Below, in pieces: positions 1 through 7,902 of a stretch of 17,026 nt of DNA. The notes under the pieces were generated by a model. It was not told where the DNA came from. It worked only from the letters and a program-made list of their open reading frames with translations, and searched no databases. The stretch is from an uncultured Prevotella sp. (lineage in GTDB: Bacteria; Bacteroidota; Bacteroidia; Bacteroidales; Bacteroidaceae), in assembly GCA_900553155.1 (NCBI GenBank), contig USCM01000008.1, positions 1 through 17,026 on the forward strand, given 5' to 3'. Position numbers and translations under genes: made by a program. Within the stretch, counting starts at the first letter, position 1. Each line of letters starts with the position of its first letter.

Positions 1-300
1 GGCGGTCTTGACTGCACCATTCGCGGCGGACAAGATCTGCTGCACCAGATCAGGGGTTGGCGCGTCGCTGGTTGTGCCGTCTGTGCCAGCCTGTGCAATC
101 ACCGTGTAGGCGATATTACAGGATGCAATCTGCACACCGTCCGCCATACCTGCGATCACAAGCGCACCACGGCCGGCAGACGCAGTTGCCCCCGGGGGCA
201 CGTCAGACAGTCCGTCTGACGGCACGAGCACACGCACCGGCTCCGCCGCTTTGGGCGGATGATACACCGCTACAATGTCAAGCCCGTCCCAACCGGCGCC
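1..300 (-). CDS. Phage tail/baseplate-type protein fragment (both ends open)
   Basis: Read on the minus strand, this stretch is one uninterrupted frame of about 100 residues, running off the window edge at position 1 and losing sense near position 300. It contains GAGWDGLDIV, EPVRVLVPSDGL, VPPGA, MADGVQIAS and, towards the C-terminal side, DAPTPDLVQQILSAANGAV. Short beta-rich repeats followed by a P-x-PDL-x-QQIL linker and a helix recall the N-terminal part of baseplate or tail-fibre proteins of phages from gut Firmicutes; this is family-level pattern recognition, not a search result. The DNA is visibly more GC-rich than the SusD sequence beside it, and the plus strand has a stop in the SusD frame at about 220. 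No start or stop codon of this gene is inside the window. It is either a foreign insertion edge or an assembly chimera. Confidence is moderate that it is coding and low for the exact family. Confidence 0.45.
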
Positions 301-1158
301 GGCGACAACGGCACCAACGGCGCTTCGCAGGAGTCGGTGCTCTCTCTTATCCAGGACGGTACAACAACCGCTTCGTACGGTTCCACATTGTTCCTTATGG
401 CAAGTACATGGAAGTCGGATATGAACTTCGACAAGAACTATGGTTCTTCTGAGTTCTGGGCAGGCAACCGCGCACGCTCTAACCTCGTTAAGAAGTTCTT
501 CTCTAACGGTGACGCTCCTCAGGACAGCACCTACAAGGTAACAGCTGCCGCCGGCGACGCACGTGCCTTGTTCTGCGGCTGTGGAACAGAGGTTAAGAAG
601 AACGACAAGAAGTCGGAAGAGGCATCTAAGCTGGCTGGCAAGGAGGTTATCGTAAACGATACTTCTTACGTAAAGCGCACTCTCGTAGCCGAGAAGTGGG
701 GCGAGTATACCAATGGCTTCTCTGTTGCCAAGTATCGCAATACCTACAGCGATGGCTCAATACCTCACAACGCCAAGTTCTGCGACACCGACTTCTTCCT
801 TATGCGCTCGGCAGAGGCCTACTTCATCGCAGCCGAGGCAGATGCTCGTCTACATGGTGATGTAACAACCGAGTGCGCCAAGTACATCAACGACATCCGC
901 CAACGCGCAGGTGTTTCTACACAGGACCGCTGGACCATCAACCAGATTCTTGACGAGCGTGCACGCGAGTTCTACTTCGAGGGTTATCGTCGTACAGACC
1001 TTATACGTTACGGTCTGTTCAACACAGGCGAATACCTCTGGGAGTGGAAGGGCGGTACCCTCAAGGGTGTAAGCTTCCCAGCCACACACTGTGTGTATGC
1101 AATCCCTGCCAACGACATCATTGCTAACCCGAATCTTAAGCAGAACAAGGGTTACTAA
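259..1158 (+). CDS. susD: SusD/RagB-family glycan-binding lipoprotein, C-terminal part, 5'-truncated
   Basis: This is the C-terminal portion of a SusD-type outer-membrane glycan-binding lipoprotein, which caps the SusC porin and delivers oligosaccharides to it. Recognisable SusD sequence begins at about position 301 (DNGTNGASQESVLSLIQDG) and continues through YGSTLFL, the FFLMRSAEAYFIAAEA helix, YINDIRQRAGV, ILDERAREFYFEGYRRTDLIRYG and the terminal YAIPANDIIANPNLKQNKGY. These are the conserved C-terminal blocks of the family, and the last is the usual end of such proteins. Only about 285 of the usual 500-550 residues are present; no lipoprotein signal or N-terminal TPR region is visible. The ATG at 259 lies in the foreign-looking sequence described for 1-300 and is not a credible native start. 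The gene is followed after 38 bp by the SusE-like gene, consistent with a susCDEF-type operon. The product call is firm; the 5' end is artificial or rearranged. Confidence 0.88.
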   Translation: MIHRYNVKPVPTGAGDNGTNGASQESVLSLIQDGTTTASYGSTLFLMASTWKSDMNFDKNYGSSEFWAGNRARSNLVKKFFSNGDAPQDSTYKVTAAAGDARALFCGCGTEVKKNDKKSEEASKLAGKEVIVNDTSYVKRTLVAEKWGEYTNGFSVAKYRNTYSDGSIPHNAKFCDTDFFLMRSAEAYFIAAEADARLHGDVTTECAKYINDIRQRAGVSTQDRWTINQILDERAREFYFEGYRRTDLIRYGLFNTGEYLWEWKGGTLKGVSFPATHCVYAIPANDIIANPNLKQNKGY

Positions 1159-1196
1159 TATTCGGTATATAAATAACTAAAAACGAATTATTCATT

Positions 1197-2501
1197 ATGA
1201 AAAAGATATTTTCATACGCATTGATGATGATTGCCACTACGGTGGCATTCACATCATGCGAAGACGACCACGACTCAAATCCGGTTATCGAGACCCCTAC
1301 TGAGTTTACCATCAACAATCCGGCGGTGGGCGATGCTGTGGTTGACCTTGACAAGTCAAAGACTTTCAACCTCACTTGGTCGCAGCCTAAGTTTACTTCC
1401 ATGGATGCTCCAGTGTCTGCACATTACCAAGTTCAGATTTCACCAACCGGTACATTCGAGAGAGAATTCGATACAGGTCGCACTCTCGACGAGAACAAGG
1501 GATGCGACTACGCAAGTATAGATGAGACATTTACAAGTTGTAATGCCGACATCCCTACTAAAGACATAGCCAAGGCTCTTCAGCGTGTTATGCGTTGGGA
1601 CGAGGACAAGGTGCCTGCTACATTCGAGGCTAAGATGCGTGTACGCGCTTTCGTGTCTAACGCATCGCAGGAGATTGTAAGCCAGGTAGTGTCAAGCAAC
1701 ACTATAGGCTTTAAGTGCGCTCCTACATACGTAGAGCTTAAGGATATCGACGCTATTATGTGGTATCTTGTAGGCAATATGTTTGGCGCCAAGTGGGGCT
1801 CGAATGTTGGAGTTGACGCCCTGCCTATGTTCAAGATTCCTGCATGCGAATACAACAAGAAGACTGGTGCGGGCGAGATTGAATACATCAACTACTTCAC
1901 ATCTGGCGAATACAAGGACAATGGAGATTGTGACGAGTCTGGCTTTAAGATTCAGCGCTCCGACTTCAACTGGGATTACAGTATGAATGCCGACGGCACG
2001 AAGGACCTTAAAAAGGATAGAAAGGGTACAATAGTTTATCGTAATGGCGATAGCAAAGCCGATGGTGGACACATCCTGGTTCCTAAGGCTGGCTACTACA
2101 AGATAACATTGAACACTGAGAAGAACGAGGCCAAGATGGAGGAATACAAAGTCTCTGAACCTACTGACTATGGCGTAATCCAGATTATAGGCTCATTCAA
2201 CGACTGGAAGAGCGACGTACCAATGCTTCCTTACAATAAGGAGGGTGTTAAGAACCATGCTTGGTACTACGTAATGGATGTTCCTGCCGAAGGAGTGCAG
2301 TTCAAGCTCAGGATTGCCGGCTCATGGGAAACCAACTGGGGCAATGCCACAGAGGGTGCTAAGGATGGCGACGTCGTAGGCGTATGCAATACCAAGAAAG
2401 ATGGTGCCAACATTGGCTTGAAGAAGGGCAAGTATGTTATCTCTTTCAACGACATCAATGGTGTGATAAGCATTGTGGAGGTTGATACAAAGAAAAAGTA
2501 A
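1197..2501 (+). CDS. susE: SusE-like outer-membrane glycan-binding lipoprotein
   Basis: A 434-residue surface lipoprotein. The signal peptide MKKIFSYALMMIATTVAFTSC places the lipid-bearing cysteine at residue 21. It is followed at once by EDDHD, an acidic stretch like the Bacteroidota lipoprotein export signal that sends lipoproteins to the cell surface. Residues ~30-130 (PTEFTINNPA, LDLDKSKTF-type core, LTWSQP) resemble the SusE N-terminal Ig-like domain. Two further beta-sandwich modules begin near residues 180 (MWYLVGNMFG) and 323 (IQIIGSFNDWKSD); the second has the aromatic GSFNDW pattern of starch-binding SusE/SusF modules. It sits between susD and a SusF-like gene with 26-38 bp gaps, so it is probably co-transcribed. 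Family knowledge says such proteins hold glycan at the surface without catalysis. The substrate cannot be told from sequence. Confidence 0.85.
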   Translation: MKKIFSYALMMIATTVAFTSCEDDHDSNPVIETPTEFTINNPAVGDAVVDLDKSKTFNLTWSQPKFTSMDAPVSAHYQVQISPTGTFEREFDTGRTLDENKGCDYASIDETFTSCNADIPTKDIAKALQRVMRWDEDKVPATFEAKMRVRAFVSNASQEIVSQVVSSNTIGFKCAPTYVELKDIDAIMWYLVGNMFGAKWGSNVGVDALPMFKIPACEYNKKTGAGEIEYINYFTSGEYKDNGDCDESGFKIQRSDFNWDYSMNADGTKDLKKDRKGTIVYRNGDSKADGGHILVPKAGYYKITLNTEKNEAKMEEYKVSEPTDYGVIQIIGSFNDWKSDVPMLPYNKEGVKNHAWYYVMDVPAEGVQFKLRIAGSWETNWGNATEGAKDGDVVGVCNTKKDGANIGLKKGKYVISFNDINGVISIVEVDTKKK

Positions 2502-2527
2502 CTATCAAATTTAAAGATTAGAACAAT

Positions 2528-3964
2528 ATGATTAAGAAAATATTATTCGGAATGTCTCTGTTGTTGTCGGTTGCCTCGTGCACCGACGACTACAGCGACT
2601 GGAACGCACCGCAGCACAACGACCAGCCTGCAACTGTGCAGTTTGGCAATGGTAGCGTTACTGAAACTCCGGCTATCAACCTTGCCGAAGTTACAACACC
2701 AACAGTGAAGGTTGCCAACATCACCGCTCCTACCGCAGACGGCGGCTATGCAGCAAGCGGCGAATACAAGATAACACTCGGTGGCAAGTCTCTCGACATT
2801 ACTGCTGCCGGCGAGGTTAGCACCGAAGAGCTGCAGAACGTTATCGTAAGCAACTACGGCAAGGCTCCTGTGCAGCGCGATATGGATGCTACCGTAGCAA
2901 CATGGGCAACCAACGAAAAGAGCTATGTAAAGATTGAGTCGGCTACATTCAAGGTACTGGCCACTCCTAAGGCAGCCAACATCGAGCAGGCTTACTATCT
3001 TGCCGGCGACATCTTCGCCGACGGATACAACAAGGATGTTGTAAAGACTCATGCCTTTACCCACTCTGACAACAACGTATGGGACGACCCTAACTTTAGC
3101 ATTGAGGTCGAGACCACAGAAGCTAACAAGTCGTTTATGATTATCCCTGCCTCAAGCCTTGAGAAGAGCGACATTCGCGAAGGTGCTTTTGGTAGCGGCA
3201 GCAAGGAGAAATCTCTTGCAAGCAACGGCGAAGCTATCACTATCGAGAAAGCAGGCAAGTACATAATCACTGTCAACATGGAGACATTGACCTACAAGAT
3301 TGAAGCTAAGCCGACAGCTCTCTTCCTCACTGGCAGCGCGTATAACTGGGGTAATGAAGGCGGTACATGGAAGCAGCTCATACAGTATAATGGCTCTGAC
3401 GAGACATTCTGGACAATGATCTACTTCTCAGAAGGCGAACTGTTTAAGTTTTCTACCCAGGCTGCTTGGGTAGACGAGTTCGGTGACCAGGCTACAATAG
3501 TAGACAATGCAGGTTCTGGTATCGTTGCTGCCGGAAGCGACCATAACCTCAAGGTAGGCAAGGCTGGCTGGTATCTGTTGCGTGTAACCAATGGCAAGGA
3601 GCGCAAGCTCGAGGTTTGCAAGCCTGAGGTTTACCTCGTTGGCGATGTTATCGATGGCGGTTGGGGCGCTGGCTGGCAAGCCAATGCCAAGACCGATGCC
3701 AACAAGTTCACTGCTCCTACAACAAAGGACGGATTGTTCGTATCGCCTAAGTTCACCAACAGCGGCAACCTCCGCATGTACGTCAACTTCCCTGACACTG
3801 GCTACAAGGATCCGAGCAACAACTGGTGGAAGGCTGAGTTCAACGTTATAGACGGCAATATTGTATACCGTGGCAATGGTGGCGACCTTAAGCCTGCTGT
3901 TGCTGTTGAGGCTAATCAGCAGGTTTCGCTCAACTTCACCACTGGCAAAGGCGAGATTAAGTAG
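2528..3964 (+). CDS. SusF-like multi-module glycan-binding surface lipoprotein
   Basis: A 478-residue lipoprotein with signal MIKKILFGMSLLLSVASC (lipidated Cys18) followed by the acidic TDDYSDW, again like a surface-export signal. Residues ~30-145 resemble the DUF5115-type N-terminal domain found in Prevotella SusF-like proteins. Three repeated beta modules follow, each opened by a similar strand: YYLAGDIFADGY (~156), LFLTGSAYNWGN (~265) and VYLVGDVIDGGWG (~370). Aromatic residues in each module (for example the paired Trp of NNWWKAEF near the C-terminus) are candidate glycan contacts. A three-module layout matches SusF, where each module binds a separate starch chain. It is the last gene of the Sus-like operon and is followed by a strong terminator at 3989-4029. 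The glycan target is not determinable here. Confidence 0.82.
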   Translation: MIKKILFGMSLLLSVASCTDDYSDWNAPQHNDQPATVQFGNGSVTETPAINLAEVTTPTVKVANITAPTADGGYAASGEYKITLGGKSLDITAAGEVSTEELQNVIVSNYGKAPVQRDMDATVATWATNEKSYVKIESATFKVLATPKAANIEQAYYLAGDIFADGYNKDVVKTHAFTHSDNNVWDDPNFSIEVETTEANKSFMIIPASSLEKSDIREGAFGSGSKEKSLASNGEAITIEKAGKYIITVNMETLTYKIEAKPTALFLTGSAYNWGNEGGTWKQLIQYNGSDETFWTMIYFSEGELFKFSTQAAWVDEFGDQATIVDNAGSGIVAAGSDHNLKVGKAGWYLLRVTNGKERKLEVCKPEVYLVGDVIDGGWGAGWQANAKTDANKFTAPTTKDGLFVSPKFTNSGNLRMYVNFPDTGYKDPSNNWWKAEFNVIDGNIVYRGNGGDLKPAVAVEANQQVSLNFTTGKGEIK

Positions 3965-3988
3965 AGTATAAAGACTGAATATTGTAAT

Positions 3989-4029
3989 AAGGTTGGATTT
4001 CCTTTTGATGGGGAAATCCAACCTTTTTT
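3989..4029 (+). terminator. Rho-independent terminator of the Sus-like operon
   Basis: A perfect 14-bp stem (3989-4002 with 4012-4025) around a 9-nt loop, running directly into six T residues. It starts 24 bp after the SusF-like stop codon and separates that operon from the sensor kinase gene. Confidence 0.93.
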
Positions 4030-4142
4030 GTGCTTAATAGTTGGTATATCACATTTTTTTTGTAATTTAACGGCGTGAAACTAAAGCCATCAGTAGGCAG
4101 CCCCCAACAAACCATAAACCGACTTTTCATACAATATATAAT

Positions 4143-5378
4143 ATGCGTACATTTGCCTCATCTAAAACGACAAAGATGAATTACCGCAAGGAACACTTCA
4201 TTTATACACTGATGTGGATACTGATATATTTGTCACCATTTATGGGGACATATATGCGTATGTCGTCCAATCCACATATAGAGTTCTCGTGGTACGAGGT
4301 ACTCAACGTATGGAAATTTGATACTGTATGGCTCGTTATTTTTGCCGTACACAACTTTCTGCTTGCCCCTCTGCTCATCCTCAAACGACGTACCATACTA
4401 TACGTCACACTTATCTTTACGGTGACAGCCATAGCTATGGGCATACTGTGGTTTCTGCGTCCGGCATACCATCACCATCGACTGCCACGCTACAGCCGGC
4501 ACGAAATGGTGCAGCACAGGGACAACATACCCGACTTTAGACCCGAAGACGACCCTGAAGACATGCTTGAAGAGGCACCCAAAGAGCGCCCCAATGACCA
4601 ACGCTATCCTCGCCCCTACTCGTATATGCGCCCCTACGACCCCTTCCCCATCTTCGGACCGGGCGAACTTGTGGCTGCCTTGGGCGGACTGCTGCTTATG
4701 GGCATGAACCTTGGTGTGAAGCTCTACTTCAAGTCGCAGGAAGACACGAAGCTCCTTACGCAGATAGACAAGCACAACCTGGAGCGGCAGTTGGAGTATC
4801 TCAAGTACCAAGTAAACCCCCACTTCTTTATGAACACCCTCAACAACATACACGCCTTGGTAGACATCGACCCCGAACGTGCCAAGACCACCATTGTGGA
4901 GCTGTCGAAGATGATGCGCTACATCCTGTACGAGGGAAGCAACAGGCTTATACCTCTGCCACGAGAGGTGCAGTTCTTGAGCAACTATGTGCAGCTGATG
5001 CGCCTGCGCTACTCCGAAAAGGTAAGCATACGCATGTCGGCGCCAAGCAATCTGCCCGACGTCATGATACCGCCACTGCTGCTCATTATGTTCGTGGAGA
5101 ACGCCTTTAAGCATGGTATAAGCTACCGCACGGAGTCGTTTGTGTACATAACGGTGGACGTCAAGGACGACCGCCTTAAGTTTGTATGCCGCAACAGCAA
5201 GCAGCACCTTACGGTGAAAGAGAAGAGTGGAGGCGGCATGGGACTGGTAAATGTGCGCCGCCGACTGGACCTCCTGTTCCAGGACACATACACCCTGAAG
5301 ATAGAAGACCGAGAGAACGAGTATGATGTAAGCCTTGACTTGCCGCTAACTGCACCTGCAAGTCAAGCCAATGGTTGA
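4143..5378 (+). CDS. LytS/YehU-type sensor histidine kinase
   Basis: A 411-residue membrane sensor kinase of the His_kinase (PF06580) type that phosphorylates a LytTR regulator. Four hydrophobic segments lie at about 18-36, 60-80, 84-104 and 173-192. The catalytic half has the phospho-acceptor motif YQVNPHFFMNTLNNIHAL (His227), the N-box FVENAFKHG (317-325) and the G-box GGGMGLVNVRRRL (from 363), all intact. Between TM3 and TM4 is a loop of about 70 residues (104-171), predicted periplasmic, rich in His, Pro, Tyr and acidic residues (HHH, EDDPEDMLEE). The response regulator follows after 27 bp, so they form one unit. The preceding terminator indicates separate transcription from the Sus-like genes, though no clear promoter element was found upstream. 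The start could also be the ATG at 4176 (MNYRKEHF), which sits closer to TM1. Confidence 0.9.
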   Translation: MRTFASSKTTKMNYRKEHFIYTLMWILIYLSPFMGTYMRMSSNPHIEFSWYEVLNVWKFDTVWLVIFAVHNFLLAPLLILKRRTILYVTLIFTVTAIAMGILWFLRPAYHHHRLPRYSRHEMVQHRDNIPDFRPEDDPEDMLEEAPKERPNDQRYPRPYSYMRPYDPFPIFGPGELVAALGGLLLMGMNLGVKLYFKSQEDTKLLTQIDKHNLERQLEYLKYQVNPHFFMNTLNNIHALVDIDPERAKTTIVELSKMMRYILYEGSNRLIPLPREVQFLSNYVQLMRLRYSEKVSIRMSAPSNLPDVMIPPLLLIMFVENAFKHGISYRTESFVYITVDVKDDRLKFVCRNSKQHLTVKEKSGGGMGLVNVRRRLDLLFQDTYTLKIEDRENEYDVSLDLPLTAPASQANG

Positions 5379-5405
5379 CACTTAAATGATAAAACAGAAC
5401 AGAAG

Positions 5406-6143
5406 ATGATAAGAACACTTATTATAGACGATGAGCCGCTTGCCTTGCAACAGCTCGCGGCATATACAGCAAAGGTGCCTTTCTTGGAGCTTGTGGCACA
5501 ATGCCAAAGCGCTATGGAGGCTCGGGAGATAATGGAGAACGAGCAGATAGACGCCTTGTTTGTAGACATCAATATGCCGGATGTCAACGGTATGGACTTT
5601 GTGCGCTCGCTTCAGGCACCGCCTATCGTGGTGTTCACCACCGCCTACTCGGAGTATGCGGTGGAGGGATACAAGGTAGACGCCGTCGACTATCTGCTCA
5701 AGCCATTCAGCCTCGACGACTTCCGCCGTGCCGCGCTGCGTGTAAAGAAGCGCTACGAGCTTGAGAACGTGGTGCCGCAGGCTGCACCCGCCGCACCAGT
5801 GCATGCAGAGAGCGAGGACGACACCATCTTCCTTAAGACCGACCACCGTGTTGTGCGTGTCGACATCAACGACATACGCTATGTTGTGGGCATGGCAGAA
5901 TATCTCAAGATACACCTCGAAGGACAAAAGCCGCTCGTGGTGCTGCTTAGCATGAAGAAGATGGAAGAGCGCTTGCCGTCCTACTTCCTGCGCATCCACC
6001 GCTCGTATATCGTCAATATGAAGAAGGTGGTGGAGGTGACGAAGAACCGCATCGTGATGGATGCCGACACCTATCTGCCCGTTGGCGACATCTACAAAGA
6101 GGCTCTCTCGGCATACCTTGCCGACAAGTATCTGGGCAGGTAG
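5406..6143 (+). CDS. LytTR-family response regulator
   Basis: A 245-residue two-domain transcription regulator. The receiver domain (1-~120) has the acidic pair D8-D9, phospho-acceptor D54 in LFVDINMPDVNG, T79 and K99 in YLLKPF. An Ala/Pro-rich linker (PQAAPAAP) leads to a LytTR DNA-binding domain at ~140-243, with IFLKTDHRVVRVDINDIRYV, YLKIHL and FLRIHRSYIVNMKKV, the last being the typical signature. It lies 27 bp downstream of the LytS-type kinase gene and is its evident partner. LytTR regulators bind pairs of direct repeats in promoters; the target here is not evident, though cognate targets are often nearby transporter or surface genes. Confidence 0.93.
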   Translation: MIRTLIIDDEPLALQQLAAYTAKVPFLELVAQCQSAMEAREIMENEQIDALFVDINMPDVNGMDFVRSLQAPPIVVFTTAYSEYAVEGYKVDAVDYLLKPFSLDDFRRAALRVKKRYELENVVPQAAPAAPVHAESEDDTIFLKTDHRVVRVDINDIRYVVGMAEYLKIHLEGQKPLVVLLSMKKMEERLPSYFLRIHRSYIVNMKKVVEVTKNRIVMDADTYLPVGDIYKEALSAYLADKYLGR

Positions 6144-6149
6144 TGGTTA

Positions 6150-6374
6150 TCACTTAAAGTTCTCCTGCCCGTCGGTCTCGCCGTGCAGGGCTTCCTTAAA
6201 CTTTTCCCAATCCTGATATCCCACCAACAGCGATATTTTGTCAAGCGTCTCGCGCTTTGGTTTCTCTGTGCCCTTGATATATTTAGACAGTTTGTCAAGG
6301 GCAAGCATCTTCTGCGGAATAAGCTCAAGGTGATGCTCAGCCGCATCAAAAAGTTTCTTCAGTGCGTAATTCAT
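6150..6374 (-). CDS. Small helix-turn-helix-like protein
   Basis: A 74-residue protein convergent with the response regulator (6 bp between stop codons) and divergent from the purH-type gene. Its middle (LDKLSKYIKGTEKPKRETL followed by DKISLLVGYQDWEKF) resembles the Cro/C1-type or AraC-leader helix-turn-helix pattern common in small Bacteroidota regulators, where a K-G-x-x-x-P-K/R-x-x-T-L-x-K-I-S turn precedes a YxxWexF segment. A canonical -7 element (TACATTTG) lies on the same strand 35 bp upstream of the ATG. I do not recognise a named family. It could act as a small DNA-binding regulator, which is inference from the helix pattern. A second minus-strand frame overlaps it but lacks such a pattern and is treated as a shadow. 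Confidence 0.6.
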   Translation of the reverse strand: MNYALKKLFDAAEHHLELIPQKMLALDKLSKYIKGTEKPKRETLDKISLLVGYQDWEKFKEALHGETDGQENFK

Positions 6375-6409
6375 AATTCATAACCTACTGATAATGTAAT
6401 ATTTCGGGG

Positions 6410-6417
6410 CAAATGTA
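6410..6417 (-). promoter_or_regulatory. Bacteroidota -7 element of the small HTH-like gene
   Basis: Minus strand TACATTTG fits the TAnnTTTG consensus, about 35 bp upstream of the small gene's ATG. No exact TTTG was found at the -33 spacing, so this is a partial match. Confidence 0.5.
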
Positions 6418-6439
6418 CTGCTTTTTAACGGAAAAATAG

Positions 6440-6447
6440 TAATTTTG
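6440..6447 (+). promoter_or_regulatory. Bacteroidota -7 element of the purH-type gene
   Basis: TAATTTTG matches TAnnTTTG and lies 31 bp before the ATG at 6479, giving a predicted leader of roughly 25 nt. The -33 position has a T-run but not an exact TTTG. It is back to back with the minus-strand element at 6410-6417. Confidence 0.55.
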
Positions 6448-6478
6448 CAGACATATTTTTCATTCTTATAATCACTGT

Positions 6479-7660
6479 ATGAAAGAATTAGCACTTAAGT
6501 ACGGATGCAATCCGAACCAGAAGCCTTCACGTATCTATATGGAGGAAGGCGAACTCCCCATCGAAGTACTTAACGGTCGTCCAGGCTACATCAACTTCCT
6601 CGACGCTCTCAACTCATGGCAGCTTGTAAAGGAACTAAAGGCAGCAACCGGTCTGCCGGCAGCCGCCTCGTTCAAGCATGTATCGCCTGCCGGAGCGGCA
6701 GTAGGTCTGCCTTTGAGCGATACACTGAAGAAAATCTACTTTGTTGACGACGTAAAGATAGAGCTTTCGCCTATCGCCTGCGCATACGCACGTGCACGCG
6801 GTGCCGACCGTATGAGCTCTTACGGCGACTTTGTGGCTCTGAGCGACACTTGCGACGCTGCTACAGCTACACTCATCAAGCGCGAGGTAAGCGACGGCGT
6901 TATTGCTCCCGACTTTACTCCTGAGGCTATTGAGATACTCAAGGCAAAGCGCAAGGGCACATACAACGTGATAAAGATAGACCCCAACTATGTTCCGGCT
7001 CCTATCGAGCACAAGCAGGTGTTCGGCGTAACATTCGAGCAGGGACGCAACGAGGTGAAGCTCGACGACCCAGCTCTCTTCGAGAACATACCTACAAAGG
7101 CTAAGAACTTCACACCGGAGGCTATACGCGACCTCATCATCTCGCTTATTACCTTGAAGTATACACAGTCCAACTCGGTTTGCTACGTCAAGGACGGACA
7201 GGCTATCGGCATCGGCGCCGGACAGCAGAGCCGCATCCACTGCACCCGCTTGGCAGGCAACAAGGCAGACATCTGGTGGCTGCGCCAGCACCCGAAGGTA
7301 ATGAATCTGCCCTTCGTTGACGGCATACGCCGCGCCGACCGCGACAACACTATCGACGTATACATCTCTGAGGACCACGACGACGTGCTGCGCGACGGCA
7401 CATGGCAGCTCTTCTTCAAGGAGAAGCCAGAGGTTCTTACCATGGAGGAGAAGAAGGCTTGGATAGCTCAGAACCGTGGCGTGGCTCTTGGTTCGGACGC
7501 TTTCTTCCCATTCGGCGACAACATCGAGCGTGCCCACAAGAGCGGCGTTGAGTATATAGCCCAGGCTGGCGGCTCAGTGCGCGACGACAATGTTATCGAC
7601 ACCTGCGACAAGTATGGCATAACAATGTCATTCACTGGCGTACGTTTGTTCCACCATTAA
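6479..7660 (+). CDS. purH: Stand-alone AICAR formyltransferase (PurH without cyclohydrolase domain)
   Basis: A 393-residue protein matching the AICAR transformylase half of PurH. It transfers a formyl group from 10-formyl-THF to AICAR in the penultimate step of IMP synthesis in the cytosol. The catalytic Lys-His pair is in ASFKHVSPAG (K66, H67), and the folate/AICAR-site blocks TQSNSVCYVKDGQAIGIGAGQQSR (7168-7239) and GGSVRDDNVIDTCDKYGI are present. The N-terminal MGS-like IMP cyclohydrolase domain (about 200 residues) of the usual bifunctional enzyme of ~510-530 residues is absent. The protein starts cleanly at MKELALKYGCNPNQKPSRIY with a promoter element just upstream, so it is a short natural form rather than a truncation. 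Single-domain versions are known in Bacteroidota and Clostridia. The cyclohydrolase must be supplied by another gene. A small basic protein gene follows after 15 bp. Confidence 0.9.
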   Translation: MKELALKYGCNPNQKPSRIYMEEGELPIEVLNGRPGYINFLDALNSWQLVKELKAATGLPAAASFKHVSPAGAAVGLPLSDTLKKIYFVDDVKIELSPIACAYARARGADRMSSYGDFVALSDTCDAATATLIKREVSDGVIAPDFTPEAIEILKAKRKGTYNVIKIDPNYVPAPIEHKQVFGVTFEQGRNEVKLDDPALFENIPTKAKNFTPEAIRDLIISLITLKYTQSNSVCYVKDGQAIGIGAGQQSRIHCTRLAGNKADIWWLRQHPKVMNLPFVDGIRRADRDNTIDVYISEDHDDVLRDGTWQLFFKEKPEVLTMEEKKAWIAQNRGVALGSDAFFPFGDNIERAHKSGVEYIAQAGGSVRDDNVIDTCDKYGITMSFTGVRLFHH

Positions 7661-7675
7661 TATAAATATACAACT

Positions 7676-7879
7676 ATGAGCAAAGGCGACGATATCGACG
7701 CAATCATTGCCAACGGCATTTCATGGGGACGTGGCGGTGCTTCTTCGGCGAAGACCGACGACGCCAAAGTGAAGACCAAGGCAAAGAAGAAGCAATACAT
7801 CACCGGTGCCCACGGCAGCGGTTCGGCAAGGCAAAAGGCCAAGTACCGCGAGCAGCGTGCCAATAGGCACAAGAAATAG
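7676..7879 (+). CDS. Small basic protein, unknown function
   Basis: A 67-residue protein starting 15 bp after the purH-type gene and probably co-transcribed with it. The N-terminal third is acidic to neutral (MSKGDDIDAIIANGISWGRGG). The C-terminal half is very basic with many Lys and Arg (KVKTKAKKKQYITG, then ARQKAKYREQRANRHKK), suggesting nucleic-acid or ribosome binding and intrinsic disorder. No named family is recognised. Codon use is like that of its neighbours and the frame ends just before a large hairpin at 7903. No signal peptide or membrane segment is present. Confidence 0.6.
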   Translation: MSKGDDIDAIIANGISWGRGGASSAKTDDAKVKTKAKKKQYITGAHGSGSARQKAKYREQRANRHKK

Positions 7880-7902
7880 GAGGTTCATCCTATATCTGAA
7901 GT

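Noticed and set aside
57..452. Plus-strand open frame of 131 codons across the left junction
   Set aside because: It runs antisense to the phage-like frame and then out of frame over SusD; its Arg/Pro-rich product is typical of a GC-rich shadow frame.
3965..4142. Promoter for the sensor kinase gene
   Set aside because: Only the operon terminator is clear here; no TAnnTTTG element with proper spacing was found, so no promoter is claimed.
4398..5207. Open frame of 269 codons opposite the sensor kinase
   Set aside because: It is antisense to the conserved kinase core and has no recognisable motifs.
6635..7537. Long open frame of 300 codons opposite the purH-type gene
   Set aside because: It lies wholly antisense to a well-conserved enzyme and its Val/Leu/Cys-rich product has no domain pattern.
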